From positions 1,302,001-1,366,000 of the forward strand of contig JAHBZN010000001.1 of assembly GCA_019635415.1 (NCBI GenBank): a DNA stretch of 64,000 nucleotides. The letters run 5' to 3'. Origin of the DNA: Ramlibacter sp. GTDB taxonomy: Bacteria > Pseudomonadota > Gammaproteobacteria > Burkholderiales > Burkholderiaceae_C. A program made the position numbers and the translations under genes. Of this stretch, positions 1-8,946 are shown in pieces. Below the pieces are notes generated by a model that was not told the DNA's origin, ran no database searches, and was given only the letters and a program-made list of their open reading frames with translations. How positions within the stretch are numbered: position 1 is the first letter of the stretch; the number at the start of each line of letters is the position of its first letter.

Positions 1-142
1 CGCCACGCTCAAGTCCAGGCTCGCCAACTTCAAGATTCCCAAGCGCTGCTTCGTCGTGAACGAACTCCCGCGCAACACCATGGGCAAGGTGCAGAAGAAC
101 CTTCTGCGCGACCAGCACAAGGGCCTGTTCGCCGGCAAGTGA
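1..142 (+). CDS. AMP-dependent acyl-CoA synthetase, C-terminal end (partial)
   Basis: Only the last 46 codons are in the window; the gene begins upstream. The tail carries the signature of the mobile C-terminal domain of ANL-superfamily acyl-CoA synthetases: a 'FKIPK' segment, then 'LPRNTMGKVQK' ending in 'LLR'. The lysine in 'MGKVQK' is the conserved catalytic lysine that contacts the acyl-adenylate. The pattern resembles malonyl-CoA and medium-chain acyl-CoA ligases, but the acyl specificity pocket is not present, so the substrate cannot be named. The stop codon lies 17 bp from the convergent stop of the next gene. Confidence 0.85.
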   Translation, partial: ATLKSRLANFKIPKRCFVVNELPRNTMGKVQKNLLRDQHKGLFAGK

Positions 143-159
143 AGGCTTCCGCCCGGGGG

Positions 160-3120
160 CTATTCGCCCGTGGCGCTGATCCCGCAGACCAGTGAGAAGG
201 TCACCGTGCTGCTGGCCGGCAGGGTGGCGAGCACCACACCGGCTCCTGGGGGCACCAGATTGCCGATGGACAGCTGGCCCGCACCCGCGCCGGCCGTGGG
301 GCAGACAGCGCCGCCCGCCGTGCCCGAGCAACTGATGCTGGTGCAGGACAGTCCGGCGTCGGGGCTGTCGGTCAGTACCGAGCCGTCGGCTGCGTTGGGG
401 CCGCCGTTGGAGACCGTGAGCTGGTAAGTCGTGGTGGCCCCGGCGCTCACGCTGGTCAACGCGTTGGTCTTGGTGACGGCCACATTGACCAGCGGGGCGC
501 ACAGCCGCAGGGTGGGCTGGGCGAGGGCGAACATGCCGCGACGCTCGGTGCCATTGGCAACCGCCGTGTTGTTGATTTCGAGCGTGGCGGTGGTCTGAGT
601 GGCCTGGAATGACGCCTGGTACAGCGTCCAGACGTCGGCTGCGGCCGTGTCATAGGTCAGGATGCCCAGCGTGGCATTCTGCACCGCGCCTTGCGTCACC
701 TGAAGCCGCAGGTTGGGGCGTTCGCCGGCCACATTGCCCCGCTGGTTGCCGGACACTGGACTGGAAGCATGCACGATGAAGGTGTAGGTGAGCCCGGGCG
801 TCAAGCCGGTCACCGTCTGGCTCCACCATATCCGATCGGCCGCGGTGCCCCCCGTGGTATTGCCATTGGCGAACAACCAGTTGTTGCTGCCAGCGATGTC
901 GCGCGCGGGGTTCCCGGGGAAGGGGCTCTGGTACAGGTCGGGCGTGCCAGCCGTGGTGGCTTGCAGGCCGACCTGGTAGGCCACGTTGTTGTTGGCCGGC
1001 TCCGTATTGACGGCGGCCAGCCCCACGCCGGCTCCATTGCCCGGCGAGGCCCCGGTGTCGGTGAAGTCGCTGTTGCTGATGTAGTTGGTGGTGGTGATCT
1101 CGCGTGTGGTGGCCGGGCACAGCGTGGCCGATGACGAGACCGAGGACAGCGCGCCCGAGACCGTCACGTCCTCCCCCGTGCTGGAGGCCGAGTCGTAGTT
1201 GCTGCCCCCCACGGTCCCGCCGGCGGTGTAGGTGTCACCGGGCGACACGGTGGTGGCCGCGGCCGACCGCGTGGGGTCGCTGAACGTGACCGAGGCCGGG
1301 TTCTGGTAGGTGCCGGGGATGGCGCCTTCCAGCGTGACGTTGAAGGTCAGCGTGACCACGCCGCCCGGTAGCAGCACATAGCTGTTGGCCACCGTCCCGC
1401 CGGGCGTGCCGATCTGCACCGTGGACGTGCCGCTGGCGGCCGGGGTCGCGGGGCCCGCAGCCTGGGACAGGCTGGCCGCCGCCGTGGTGCCGCTGAGCAG
1501 GAAGGGGTCCGGCAGGTCATCCGTGGCTGCGACCCCGGCCGCGCCGCCCGAGGTGGCCGAGGCTTCGATCCGGATCACGTACTGTGCGGTGGTGTCGGCC
1601 GGCTGTGTCACGGACGGGCTGGTGGTGGTCTTGGTCACCGTGAGGTTGGGCAGGCAACTGGCTCCGGACAGGGCGCCATTGCCCCCGGTGAAGGATTGCG
1701 CGGTATTGCTCAGGCCGTTGGCGCCGGCGGTGGCGTTCCAGGTGGTGGCTCCCCGAGCGCCACCGGCCACCGACGAACCACCTCCTACGGCCCCGGAACT
1801 GAGAATGGCGCCGCCGCCGCCGCCGCCGCCCGGACCATGGTCCACGGAACCCGTGGGTGTGGGGCTGCCGTTGCCGCCCCGGGCGTTGACGGTGATGCCG
1901 CTCAGGCCGGCGCTGTTGGCCGCGAGCAGCACGACCGAGCCCCCACCGCCGCCGCCCGTGCCGCCATCGTCGCAGCAGGTGGCCGTGGGGGTCTGGCCAT
2001 TGGCGCCCGCCACATTGATGGTGCCGGCGCCGGCCACGGCGCCCGACCTCAGCAGCACGATGCCGCCGCCCGAAGCCCCCGAAAACGTCGCGTGGTTGGT
2101 GCCGCCATTGTTGGACGTGCCGGCACCGCCTCCGCCGCCCATGATGATGCGGTTGGCTGCGGGCGTGTAGGCCAATCCTCCGCGCCCGCCGATGTCCAGG
2201 TTGCTGCTCCAGGTGTTGCCGCCATGGCCGCCCACGCCCGCGTTGCCGCCGCCGCCACCGCCCGAGTTTTGGTCATTGGCGGTGGGGTTGCCATCGTTGC
2301 CGCCCCCGCCGGCATTGCCGGGAGCCCCGTAGCCGTTGTCACCGTTGGGATAGAAGTCGCCGCCGGTGCCGGCCCAGGCGTAGACCGCGCCGATGCTGGC
2401 GTAGGTGCTGCGTGGCGAGCCCGCGGCCCCTTCGCCCTTCATGGCCCCGTTGTTCTGGGCGCTGGAGAAGCGCACATCCGTGTTGGCGTTGGTGCCGCTG
2501 CCGCCATAGACGCGGCCCGCGCCTCCGCGGAAGCCGTAGCCGCTGGCATTGATGGTGCCGCTGAGCGTGAGCGTGCCGGCCACATCGAACGCCACGATGC
2601 CGCCCGAGGTGCCATCCCAGATCAGCGGCGTGACGGTGTTGGCGCCGGGCACCGTGGCCACCGAGTATTGAGGCACACGCACCACCTGGAAGGTCTGCCG
2701 CGCATTGCCCGCGGTCTGGGCATTGCGGTAGCTGTTGACCAGCGCGTTGCGCAGCGTGACCACGCCGCCACCGAAGGCCTGCACCACACCGTACTCGTAC
2801 GTGCCCGCCGTGCCGACACCGGTGGCATAGGTGGCGGTGGTGTTGGCGAAGCTGGCATTGCTCACGCCGTCCTGCATCTGGATGATCAGCACCATGTCGC
2901 CGGTGGTCAGTGCCGTGGCACCGCGCGCGGTGCCCACCGAGATGGTGGTGGCGCCGGCCAGTGCATTGGCGGTGCCCGGGTAGTAGGTGTTGACCACGCC
3001 GCTGAGCGTGGTGACGGGGCCGTCCTTGCCCGGCACGGCGCAGACCTGAGCGGCCACCGGAAAGCTCAGCAGCGAGGCAAGCGCGATGAGAAGAGCGAGT
3101 AACCGGTCCAACGACTTCAT
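160..3120 (-). CDS. Exported glycine-rich protein with DUF11 repeats
   Basis: Predicted 986-residue surface or secreted protein of unknown function. It opens with a signal peptide (basic 'MKSLDR', then a Leu/Ala core, cleavage near 'VAAQ'). Residues of about 180-500 are dominated by glycine runs such as 'GGGGGGNAGVGG', the kind of low-complexity beta-rich stretch seen in outer-surface proteins. Two DUF11-type domains begin at 'LTVTKTTTSP' and, near the end, at 'NVAVTKTNAL'; these are predicted Ig-like beta sandwiches found in adhesins and cell-wall proteins. There is no LPXTG, PEP-CTERM or autotransporter barrel, and the protein stops soon after the last DUF11 unit. I chose the start at 3120, not the in-frame ATG at 3156, because the latter would lie inside a -10-like hexamer and would bury the signal peptide. 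It is not in an operon with either neighbour. Confidence 0.75.
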   Translation of the reverse strand: MKSLDRLLALLIALASLLSFPVAAQVCAVPGKDGPVTTLSGVVNTYYPGTANALAGATTISVGTARGATALTTGDMVLIIQMQDGVSNASFANTTATYATGVGTAGTYEYGVVQAFGGGVVTLRNALVNSYRNAQTAGNARQTFQVVRVPQYSVATVPGANTVTPLIWDGTSGGIVAFDVAGTLTLSGTINASGYGFRGGAGRVYGGSGTNANTDVRFSSAQNNGAMKGEGAAGSPRSTYASIGAVYAWAGTGGDFYPNGDNGYGAPGNAGGGGNDGNPTANDQNSGGGGGGNAGVGGHGGNTWSSNLDIGGRGGLAYTPAANRIIMGGGGGAGTSNNGGTNHATFSGASGGGIVLLRSGAVAGAGTINVAGANGQTPTATCCDDGGTGGGGGGSVVLLAANSAGLSGITVNARGGNGSPTPTGSVDHGPGGGGGGGAILSSGAVGGGSSVAGGARGATTWNATAGANGLSNTAQSFTGGNGALSGASCLPNLTVTKTTTSPSVTQPADTTAQYVIRIEASATSGGAAGVAATDDLPDPFLLSGTTAAASLSQAAGPATPAASGTSTVQIGTPGGTVANSYVLLPGGVVTLTFNVTLEGAIPGTYQNPASVTFSDPTRSAAATTVSPGDTYTAGGTVGGSNYDSASSTGEDVTVSGALSSVSSSATLCPATTREITTTNYISNSDFTDTGASPGNGAGVGLAAVNTEPANNNVAYQVGLQATTAGTPDLYQSPFPGNPARDIAGSNNWLFANGNTTGGTAADRIWWSQTVTGLTPGLTYTFIVHASSPVSGNQRGNVAGERPNLRLQVTQGAVQNATLGILTYDTAAADVWTLYQASFQATQTTATLEINNTAVANGTERRGMFALAQPTLRLCAPLVNVAVTKTNALTSVSAGATTTYQLTVSNGGPNAADGSVLTDSPDAGLSCTSISCSGTAGGAVCPTAGAGAGQLSIGNLVPPGAGVVLATLPASSTVTFSLVCGISATGE

Positions 3121-3139
3121 TTGCAGACCCGTGCCATCC

Positions 3140-3162
3140 CACAAGTATTTGTGCAAATTCTA
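3140..3162 (-). promoter_or_regulatory. Candidate promoter and dyad of the DUF11 gene
   Basis: On the minus strand a TAGAAT hexamer (3162-3157) lies about 37 nt before the chosen start codon, a plausible -10. Immediately downstream is an imperfect palindrome with 5-bp arms, CACAA-GTAT-TTGTG (3140-3153), which would overlap the transcription start and could be an operator. No convincing -35 is visible. Sequence inspection only. Confidence 0.3.
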
Positions 3163-3195
3163 ACTGGGCGGGGGCCGGGCCCACAGGCCCATCAC

Positions 3196-5334
3196 TCAGG
3201 CGGGGAAGTCGTCAACCTGGATCACTTTGTCCGCGGCCTGCAGGTACGCCAGGGCCTGCGCCGGGTCCGGCATGTCCTGTGCGGCCGCCTCGAAGGAGCG
3301 GGTGCGACGCACCAGCTTGTTGAGCTGGGCTGTGGCTTCGTCTCCCAGGCGGGCTGCGAGGGCCAGGGCGTGCATCAGGTCCACCATCCCGCCGCTCTTG
3401 GGCACGCTCACGTCGGGGCACAGGCGCTGCATCACGTCGGCCCGCTCGCGCAGGAGCCGGGCCAGCGCCAGCATCTGCGCGTCGCGCAGCGGCGCCAGAT
3501 GGGCTGTGCGGCTGAGCACCAGGCGGCCGATGAGCCGCCGCCCTGGCGTGGGCAGGTTGGCATACAGGTCGCGCAGCACTTCTTCGGCCGCGTCGAGCTG
3601 CACGCGAAGGGCGGCTTGCGCCAGCGGCAGCATGGCGGGGTCAGCCTCCATGGTGTAGCGCCAGATGCTGGCGCTGGCCATGTACAGGTGGGACAGGCCG
3701 TCCCCGAGCCGGGCGGAGAGCAGTTCCATGCGCTTGAGGCGCCCACCCAGCAGGCCCATGGCGAGGTCGCAGGTCAGGGCGTATTTGGCGCTCAGGCGGG
3801 CCAGCAGTCGGGCTTCGCGGGCAAGGTCCTTGGGCGGCGTTCCGACCACGGGCGCGCCAAAGAGACTGCACCACAGGTTGCGCGCCACGTGCCTCGCGTG
3901 CCCGAGCAGGGCTTGCCCCAATGCCCCGGGGTCCTTGTCGTGGACGGCTTGCATTTCGGCCATGACGAAGGGGTGGCAGCGCACGGCGCCCTGGCCGAAG
4001 ATGATGAGCGATCGGGTGAGGATGTTGGCCCCTTCGACCGTGATGGCCACGGGCATGTGGCGATAGGCCACCGAGAGCAGGTTCGACGGGCCCGCGATGA
4101 TGCCCTTGCCGCCAAGGATGTCCATGGCGTGGTTGATGGCTGTCCGGCCGGCTTCGGTGAGGTGCACCTTGAGGATGGCGCTGGCCACGGCCGGCTGCTC
4201 GCCATTGTCCAGCGCCGCCGCGGTGAAGCGTCGGGCCGCATCGGTCGCGTACAACTGCGCGGCCATGCTGGCGATCAGGCCCGCCACCGCGTCGAAACGG
4301 CCGATGGGCAGGCCGAACTGTTCGCGCACCCGGCCGTAGCCATTGGCCACGAACACCGAGCTCTGCTGGGTGGCGGCGCCCAGCGCCGGCAGCGAGATGG
4401 CGCGCCCGGCGGCCAGGCATTCCATCAGCATGCGCCAGCCATGGCCCACGCGGGCCTGGCCGCCGATGATCCAGTCCATGGGAACGAACACGTCCTCCCC
4501 CTCGATCGGGCCATTCATGAAGGCGCTGTCCATGGGGCGATGGCGCCGACCGATCCGCATGCCGGGGGTGGGCACCGGAATCAGCGCGCAGGTGATGCCC
4601 AGTTCGCGCTCTCCCTCGGGCCGGCTCTCGTCGCAGGCGTTGAAGGCCAGGCCGACCACGGTGGCCACCGGCGCGAGGGTGATGTAGCGCTTGGAAAAAG
4701 TCACGCTGAAGCCCCGCACGATTCGCCCGTCGATCTCCCGCGTGGTCAGCACGCCGCGGTCGGGGATGGCCGCGGCATCGGAGCCCGCGTAGGGCGAGGT
4801 CAATCCGAAGCAGGGCAGGTCGCGTCCATCGGCGAGGCGCGGCAGATAGTGCTGCTTCTGTTCCTCGGTGCCGTAGTGCAGCAACAGTTCCGCCGGACCG
4901 AGCGAGTTTGGCACCATGGCGGTCACGGCGGCTGACACGTTCACCGTGGCCAGCCGCGTCACCACGGCCGCATGCGCGAAATGGCCAAAGCCCAGTCCTC
5001 CCCAATCGACGGGAATGATCATCCCGAAGAAGCGCTTGTCGCGAAGGTACTGCCAGACTTCCGGCGGCAAGTCACGCGCCGTGTCAATGGCGAAGTCGTC
5101 GAGCATGCCGCACAGCGTGCGCACTTCGTTGTCCAGGAAGGACTGCTCGGCGGGGCTGAGCCGATTGGGCCCGACCGCGGTCAGGGCGTCGAAGTCAGGC
5201 CTGCCGGCAAAGATGCGGCCTTCGAAGCCCACGGTGCCTGCCTCGAGCGCGGCACGCTCGGTGTCTCCCATGACCGGCAGGGCATTGGAGAAGGGCGCCA
5301 TGGCCAGGCGCCCGACCAGCTGTGAAAACGCCAT
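3196..5334 (-). CDS. fadE: FadE-type acyl-CoA dehydrogenase
   Basis: Flavin-dependent acyl-CoA dehydrogenase for the first step of fatty acid beta-oxidation. The 712-residue length and layout match the FadE subgroup rather than the usual 380-residue enzymes: a dehydrogenase core of about residues 80-460, then a C-terminal helical extension (DUF1974-like). 'PYAGSDAAAIPD' near residue 181 is the FadE version of the flavin/substrate motif. 'VEGANILTR' near 433 holds the glutamate that acts as catalytic base in this subgroup. The start is supported by GGGAGGT upstream of the ATG. E. coli FadE is about 100 residues longer because of an N-terminal membrane segment that is absent here. The gene is monocistronic, and its stop faces the DUF11 promoter. 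Confidence 0.9.
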   Translation of the reverse strand: MAFSQLVGRLAMAPFSNALPVMGDTERAALEAGTVGFEGRIFAGRPDFDALTAVGPNRLSPAEQSFLDNEVRTLCGMLDDFAIDTARDLPPEVWQYLRDKRFFGMIIPVDWGGLGFGHFAHAAVVTRLATVNVSAAVTAMVPNSLGPAELLLHYGTEEQKQHYLPRLADGRDLPCFGLTSPYAGSDAAAIPDRGVLTTREIDGRIVRGFSVTFSKRYITLAPVATVVGLAFNACDESRPEGERELGITCALIPVPTPGMRIGRRHRPMDSAFMNGPIEGEDVFVPMDWIIGGQARVGHGWRMLMECLAAGRAISLPALGAATQQSSVFVANGYGRVREQFGLPIGRFDAVAGLIASMAAQLYATDAARRFTAAALDNGEQPAVASAILKVHLTEAGRTAINHAMDILGGKGIIAGPSNLLSVAYRHMPVAITVEGANILTRSLIIFGQGAVRCHPFVMAEMQAVHDKDPGALGQALLGHARHVARNLWCSLFGAPVVGTPPKDLAREARLLARLSAKYALTCDLAMGLLGGRLKRMELLSARLGDGLSHLYMASASIWRYTMEADPAMLPLAQAALRVQLDAAEEVLRDLYANLPTPGRRLIGRLVLSRTAHLAPLRDAQMLALARLLRERADVMQRLCPDVSVPKSGGMVDLMHALALAARLGDEATAQLNKLVRRTRSFEAAAQDMPDPAQALAYLQAADKVIQVDDFPA

Positions 5335-5425
5335 GCTGACCTCCCGTATTGGTGGAGATTCAGTCTATGCGCCCCCTGCGTCGCATGGCGTAGGACATGG
5401 CCCCGGTCCGACGGGGCGTGGTCGC

Positions 5426-5848
5426 TCAGCGCACCAGCAGCACCGGCACCTTGCTGTCGGCCAGCACGTTCTGCGCCACCGAGCCCATCAGCACGCGCCC
5501 CACCAGGCCGCGGCCATGTGTGCCCATGACGATGAGGTGGGCCTTCTCGCGTGTGGCCGCGCGGAGGATTTCGTCGGCGGGCACACCCACGACCCAGCGG
5601 GCATGCCAGCGCAGGTCGTGCCGCTTGAGGAAGCGCTCGATGGGGGTGAGGACCTTCACCGCTTCTTCCTCGTAGTAGCCCTTGACCACCTCACCGCTCA
5701 CGGCGGCCCGCACGCGCGGCGGCATGGGGGCCTGCACGTGGAGCACCACCAGCTCGTCGTCCTCGCCATCGAAACTCCGGTTGGCCATGAGCCATCCCAG
5801 GGCCTTCTTCGTGAATTTGCTGCCATCAGCGGCAAGAAGTACTTTCAT
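5426..5848 (-). CDS. Universal stress protein, UspA family
   Basis: Small 140-residue single-domain UspA protein. It begins with the typical first beta strand 'MKVLLAADGS' and ends with the ATP-binding signature 'GTHGRGLVGRVLMGS' followed by 'VPVLLVR'. Such proteins bind ATP and support survival under stress, energy limitation or low oxygen; the molecular role is not known. It is the second gene of a two-gene unit, 23 bp after the other usp gene, with AGGAAAGGG as ribosome-binding site. It therefore probably shares the FNR-box promoter of that gene. Confidence 0.9.
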   Translation of the reverse strand: MKVLLAADGSKFTKKALGWLMANRSFDGEDDELVVLHVQAPMPPRVRAAVSGEVVKGYYEEEAVKVLTPIERFLKRHDLRWHARWVVGVPADEILRAATREKAHLIVMGTHGRGLVGRVLMGSVAQNVLADSKVPVLLVR

Positions 5849-5871
5849 GGGTCCCTTTCCTGATTGGACAG

Positions 5872-6315
5872 TTAGCGTAGCACCAGTACGGGTGTTTCGG
5901 AGCGCGTGAGAACCTGCTGCGTTTCACTGCCCAGCAACAGGCGCTTGACGCCCTTGCGGCCGTGCGAGGCCATGACGATCAGGTCACAGCGGTGTTTCCT
6001 GGCCGCCGCCATGATCGCCTCGGCCACGAGGTCCGTGCGCGGCGTGAGGGTCCGCGTCTTGACGCCGCGGTCGGCCGCCGCCTTTTTCACCGCGTTCACA
6101 ACGGATTGGCCTTCTTCTGCCCAGAGCTTTTCGACACGAGCCACTTCCTGGGCGCCCATGGCGATGGCGCCTTCGAAATAGCTGACCGGGTAGCGCGGAA
6201 CCACCTTGAGCGCCAACAGCTCGGCGCCCGCGAGCGCCGCAAGATCGATGGCCGCGGCGACGGCCTTGCGTGACAGCGTCGAGCCGTCCGTGGCCACCAG
6301 AATGCGCTTGTACAT
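5872..6315 (-). CDS. Universal stress protein, UspA family
   Basis: A 147-residue UspA protein, first gene of the usp pair. The ATP-binding signature is 'ASHGRKGVKRLLLGS', with 'ETPVLVLR' as the last strand. Upstream, in transcription order, lie an FNR box centred about 60 nt before the ATG, a TAAGCT hexamer exactly where a -10 should be for a class II FNR promoter, and a textbook AAGGAG ribosome-binding site. FNR/Anr control of usp genes is known in other proteobacteria, so induction under oxygen limitation is the expected behaviour. It diverges from ccoI. Confidence 0.92.
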   Translation of the reverse strand: MYKRILVATDGSTLSRKAVAAAIDLAALAGAELLALKVVPRYPVSYFEGAIAMGAQEVARVEKLWAEEGQSVVNAVKKAAADRGVKTRTLTPRTDLVAEAIMAAARKHRCDLIVMASHGRKGVKRLLLGSETQQVLTRSETPVLVLR

Positions 6316-6367
6316 GGCTTTTCTCCTTGATGTCAGGCCAGCTTAGGCAGGCGGCCCGCCGCCCGCA

Positions 6368-6381
6368 TTGATCCAGGTCAA
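6368..6381. promoter_or_regulatory. FNR box between the usp genes and ccoI
   Basis: TTGATCCAGGTCAA matches the FNR consensus TTGATNNNNATCAA at 9 of 10 fixed positions. Its centre (6374/6375) is placed so that a -41.5 promoter on the minus strand would start at about 6333, with TAAGCT as the -10 (6340-6345). In the other direction, transcription would start on the A of the annotated ccoI ATG, with TAGTCT as the -10 (6404-6409). One site may therefore serve both directions. Confidence 0.85.
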
Positions 6382-6415
6382 CCGCGGTGCGGTCGGGCAC
6401 CGCTAGTCTCGCTGC

Positions 6416-8728
6416 ATGTCATTGGCCGCCACGTCTTCCGCTCCGCGTGCATCGCTGACCGCGGTGCTGGACGAGCGTGCGGACTGGGCTGCGTTCAGCC
6501 GTCCCTGCCGGGACCGTGGGGCGGGCCAGGAAAGTCTGGAGTCGCATGTCGCGATCGAGGGCATGCACTGCGCAACCTGTTCTCTCACCGTGGAACAGGC
6601 GCTGAAGGACGTCCCCGGCGTGCTGGACGCCACCGTCAACGCCGCGAGCCGGATGGCCCGCGTGGTGTGGCTGCCGCAGCGGACCCGTCCCTCGACGTGG
6701 TTCGAGGCGGTTGAGCGGGCCGGCTACCAGGCCCTGCCCGTGGGTGACCTCGAGCGGCTCGAGGCGCGGACGCAGGCCAGCCGCATGGCGCTGTGGCGCT
6801 GGCTGGTGGCGGGCTTTTGCATGATGCAGGTGATGATGTACGCGTGGCCGGCCTACATCGCGCAACCCGGTGACATCGCGCCTGACATGGCGCAGCTGCT
6901 TCGATGGGCCTCGTGGGTGATGACCCTGCCCGTGGTGCTCTTTTCGTGCTGGCCTTTCTTCGCCAGCGCCTGGCGCGACCTGCGCCGGCGCAGCCTGGGC
7001 ATGGATGTACCGGTGGCGCTCGGCATCCTGATGGCCTTTCTGGCCAGCTCGGTGGCGACCTTTGACCCCTCGGGACCGTGGGGCCGGGAGGTCTGGTACG
7101 ACTCCGTGACCATGTTCGTCTTCTTTCTGCTCAGTGGACGCATGCTGGAGCAGCGTCTGCGTGGCCGCACGGCAGGGGCCCTCGAGACCCTGGCGCGCCG
7201 CTTGCCCGACAGCGTGGAACGACAGGGCCCCGATGGCGGGTTCCAGCGCGTGGCATGCCATCGGCTGAGGGTTGGCGATGTGGTTCGCGTCCTGCCGGGC
7301 GAGTCGTTTCCCGCGGATGGCCGGATCATCGAGGGCAGCACCCAGGTGGACGAGGCGCTGCTGACCGGCGAATCCCGCGCACTGGTGCGCAGCGCTGGCG
7401 CGGCGGAACAGGCAGCGGTGATTGCGGGAAGCCACAACCTCTCGGGCGTGGTGCTGGTGCGGGTCGAGCGCACGGGCGCGCAGACCCGCTACGCGGGCAT
7501 CGTCGCCCTGATGCAGGATGCCGCCCTGAGCAAGCCCCGGCTGGCCCGGTTGGCGGATCGTGTCGCCCAGCCGTTCCTGCTGCTGGTGCTGCTGGCCAGC
7601 GCCACGGCGGCTGCATGGTGGTGGCCCAGCGATCCCAGTCACGCGCTGGGGGTGGCCGTGGCCGTGCTGATCGTGACCTGCCCGTGCGCACTGTCGCTGG
7701 CCACGCCGGCGGCCAGCCTGGCGGCGGCGGGCGCGCTGGCGCGCCGCGGTGTGCTGCTGCGTGACCTGCAGGCCCTGGAGACCAGCACCGCTATTGACAC
7801 CGTGGTGTTTGACAAGACCGGCACCCTGACGCGGGATGCCATGGCCGTGACGCGCGTCCATACCCGTGCGGGGCTGGAGGAGGGCGAGGCCCTGCGCTGG
7901 GCGGTGGCGTTGGCCCGGCATTCTCTGCACCCCGTGTCGCGGGCGCTGGTGCGCGCGGCCGAAGAAGGGTTTTGCGGTGTGCAGACGGGTCAACCCGTCG
8001 ACGCCGATACGGTGGTGGAGCACGCCGGCCAGGGGCTGGAGGGCCTTGCCGTGCAGGCGGGTTCGCCACTGGGCCTGCTGCGGTTGGGGGCGGCGGCGTT
8101 CTGCGGTGTGCCTGAAGACATCGCATGCGGCCAGGGGTCGCGGGTCCATCTGGCTGGAGCCGGTGGCTGGCTGGCCAGCTTCGAGCTGGACGAATCGCTG
8201 CGCGTGGACGCCACCCCCGTCGTGAGTGACCTGCGGGCGCAGGGCCTCGAGGTGGAATTGCTGTCGGGGGACCGGCATGCCGCGGTGGTGCGGCTGGGGT
8301 CACGCGCCGGCATCGACCGGGTGTTCAGCGACCGAAAACCCGAGGACAAACTGGCGCATGTGCGCGCCTTGCAGCGCCGCGGGCATCGCGTTGCGATGGT
8401 GGGGGATGGCATCAACGACGCTCCCGTGCTGGCGGCGGCCGATCTGTCCTTCACGCTCGGGCAGGCGGCCTCGCTGGCCCAGTCGCGGGCCGACGTGGTC
8501 ATCCTGGGCGGCCAACTGGCCGCCGTGCCGGCCCTGATGCGTCATGCCCGGCGCACCCGGACCGTGGTGCGCCAGAACCTGGCCTGGGCCGCGATCTACA
8601 ACGCGGTCTGCGTGCCGTTGGCGGTGATGGGTTGGATGCCGCCCTGGCTGGCTGGCCTGGGCATGGCGGCCAGTTCGCTGGGCGTGGTGCTCAATTCCGC
8701 GCGGCTGGCCCGCATGCCTGACTTCTGA
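6416..8728 (+). CDS. ccoI: Copper-exporting P-type ATPase of the cbb3 cluster (CcoI/FixI)
   Basis: P1B-type ATPase that moves copper across the inner membrane for assembly of the CuB centre of cbb3 oxidase. The 770-residue protein has one N-terminal heavy-metal domain (CATC at 52-55), about eight membrane segments, the transmembrane metal motif CPC at 422-424, the phosphorylation motif DKTGT starting at Asp466, the HP motif in 'HSLHPVSR' and the hinge 'GDGIND' at about 663. CcoI ATPases are slow exporters dedicated to the oxidase, unlike detoxifying CopA; the position directly before ccoS and ccoN supports this role. No Shine-Dalgarno sequence precedes the ATG, and the FNR box predicts transcription starting at the ATG itself. 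A GTG at 6464 is an alternative start that would keep the metal-binding domain. Confidence 0.95.
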   Translation: MSLAATSSAPRASLTAVLDERADWAAFSRPCRDRGAGQESLESHVAIEGMHCATCSLTVEQALKDVPGVLDATVNAASRMARVVWLPQRTRPSTWFEAVERAGYQALPVGDLERLEARTQASRMALWRWLVAGFCMMQVMMYAWPAYIAQPGDIAPDMAQLLRWASWVMTLPVVLFSCWPFFASAWRDLRRRSLGMDVPVALGILMAFLASSVATFDPSGPWGREVWYDSVTMFVFFLLSGRMLEQRLRGRTAGALETLARRLPDSVERQGPDGGFQRVACHRLRVGDVVRVLPGESFPADGRIIEGSTQVDEALLTGESRALVRSAGAAEQAAVIAGSHNLSGVVLVRVERTGAQTRYAGIVALMQDAALSKPRLARLADRVAQPFLLLVLLASATAAAWWWPSDPSHALGVAVAVLIVTCPCALSLATPAASLAAAGALARRGVLLRDLQALETSTAIDTVVFDKTGTLTRDAMAVTRVHTRAGLEEGEALRWAVALARHSLHPVSRALVRAAEEGFCGVQTGQPVDADTVVEHAGQGLEGLAVQAGSPLGLLRLGAAAFCGVPEDIACGQGSRVHLAGAGGWLASFELDESLRVDATPVVSDLRAQGLEVELLSGDRHAAVVRLGSRAGIDRVFSDRKPEDKLAHVRALQRRGHRVAMVGDGINDAPVLAAADLSFTLGQAASLAQSRADVVILGGQLAAVPALMRHARRTRTVVRQNLAWAAIYNAVCVPLAVMGWMPPWLAGLGMAASSLGVVLNSARLARMPDF

Positions 8729-8743
8729 ACGGAGCCGCAAGCC

Positions 8744-8881
8744 ATGGACATCCTGTATCTGCTGATTCCACTCTCCGTGGTGCTGGGCCTGCTGATCCTG
8801 GGCGCCCTGTGCTGGGCGGTCTGGCGTGGGCAATTCGAAGGCGTGGATGGGGAAGGCGAACGCATTCTCCGGTCTGATTGA
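8744..8881 (+). CDS. ccoS: Cbb3 oxidase maturation protein CcoS
   Basis: A 45-residue protein beginning '[15 protein letters not shown]', with one membrane helix and a short acidic tail containing '[15 protein letters not shown]'. This fits CcoS, which is needed for insertion of haem and copper cofactors into CcoN. It begins 15 bp after ccoI, its usual partner. The stop codon lies within the FNR box that drives ccoN, so the assembly genes and structural genes meet at that site. Confidence 0.92.
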   Translation: MDILYLLIPLSVVLGLLILGALCWAVWRGQFEGVDGEGERILRSD

Positions 8882-8891
8882 CTTGCGTCAA
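8878..8891 (+). promoter_or_regulatory. FNR box upstream of ccoN
   Basis: TTGACTTGCGTCAA is a perfect inverted repeat of the TTGAC/GTCAA half-site variant of the FNR box. Its centre is 62 nt before the ccoN ATG. A class II start would fall near 8926, with GACACT (8914-8919) as the -10 and a 21-nt leader carrying AAAAGGTG as the ribosome-binding site. The first half overlaps the ccoS stop codon. Confidence 0.82.
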
Positions 8892-8946
8892 GACGATCCG
8901 CGCAGCGGCGTCGGACACTGGCACCGTCACAAGAAAAGGTGCCTCG

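Noticed and set aside
3177..3190. GGGCC/GGCCC hairpin after fadE as a terminator
   Set aside because: Only five base pairs and no T-tract.
3121..4935. A 604-codon open frame on the plus strand opposite fadE
   Set aside because: Composition is Gly/His/Gln-rich with no motif, while fadE on the other strand has all family motifs.
6419..8278. A 619-codon minus-strand frame opposite ccoI
   Set aside because: Shadow of ccoI; lacks any recognisable motif and would conflict with the operon.
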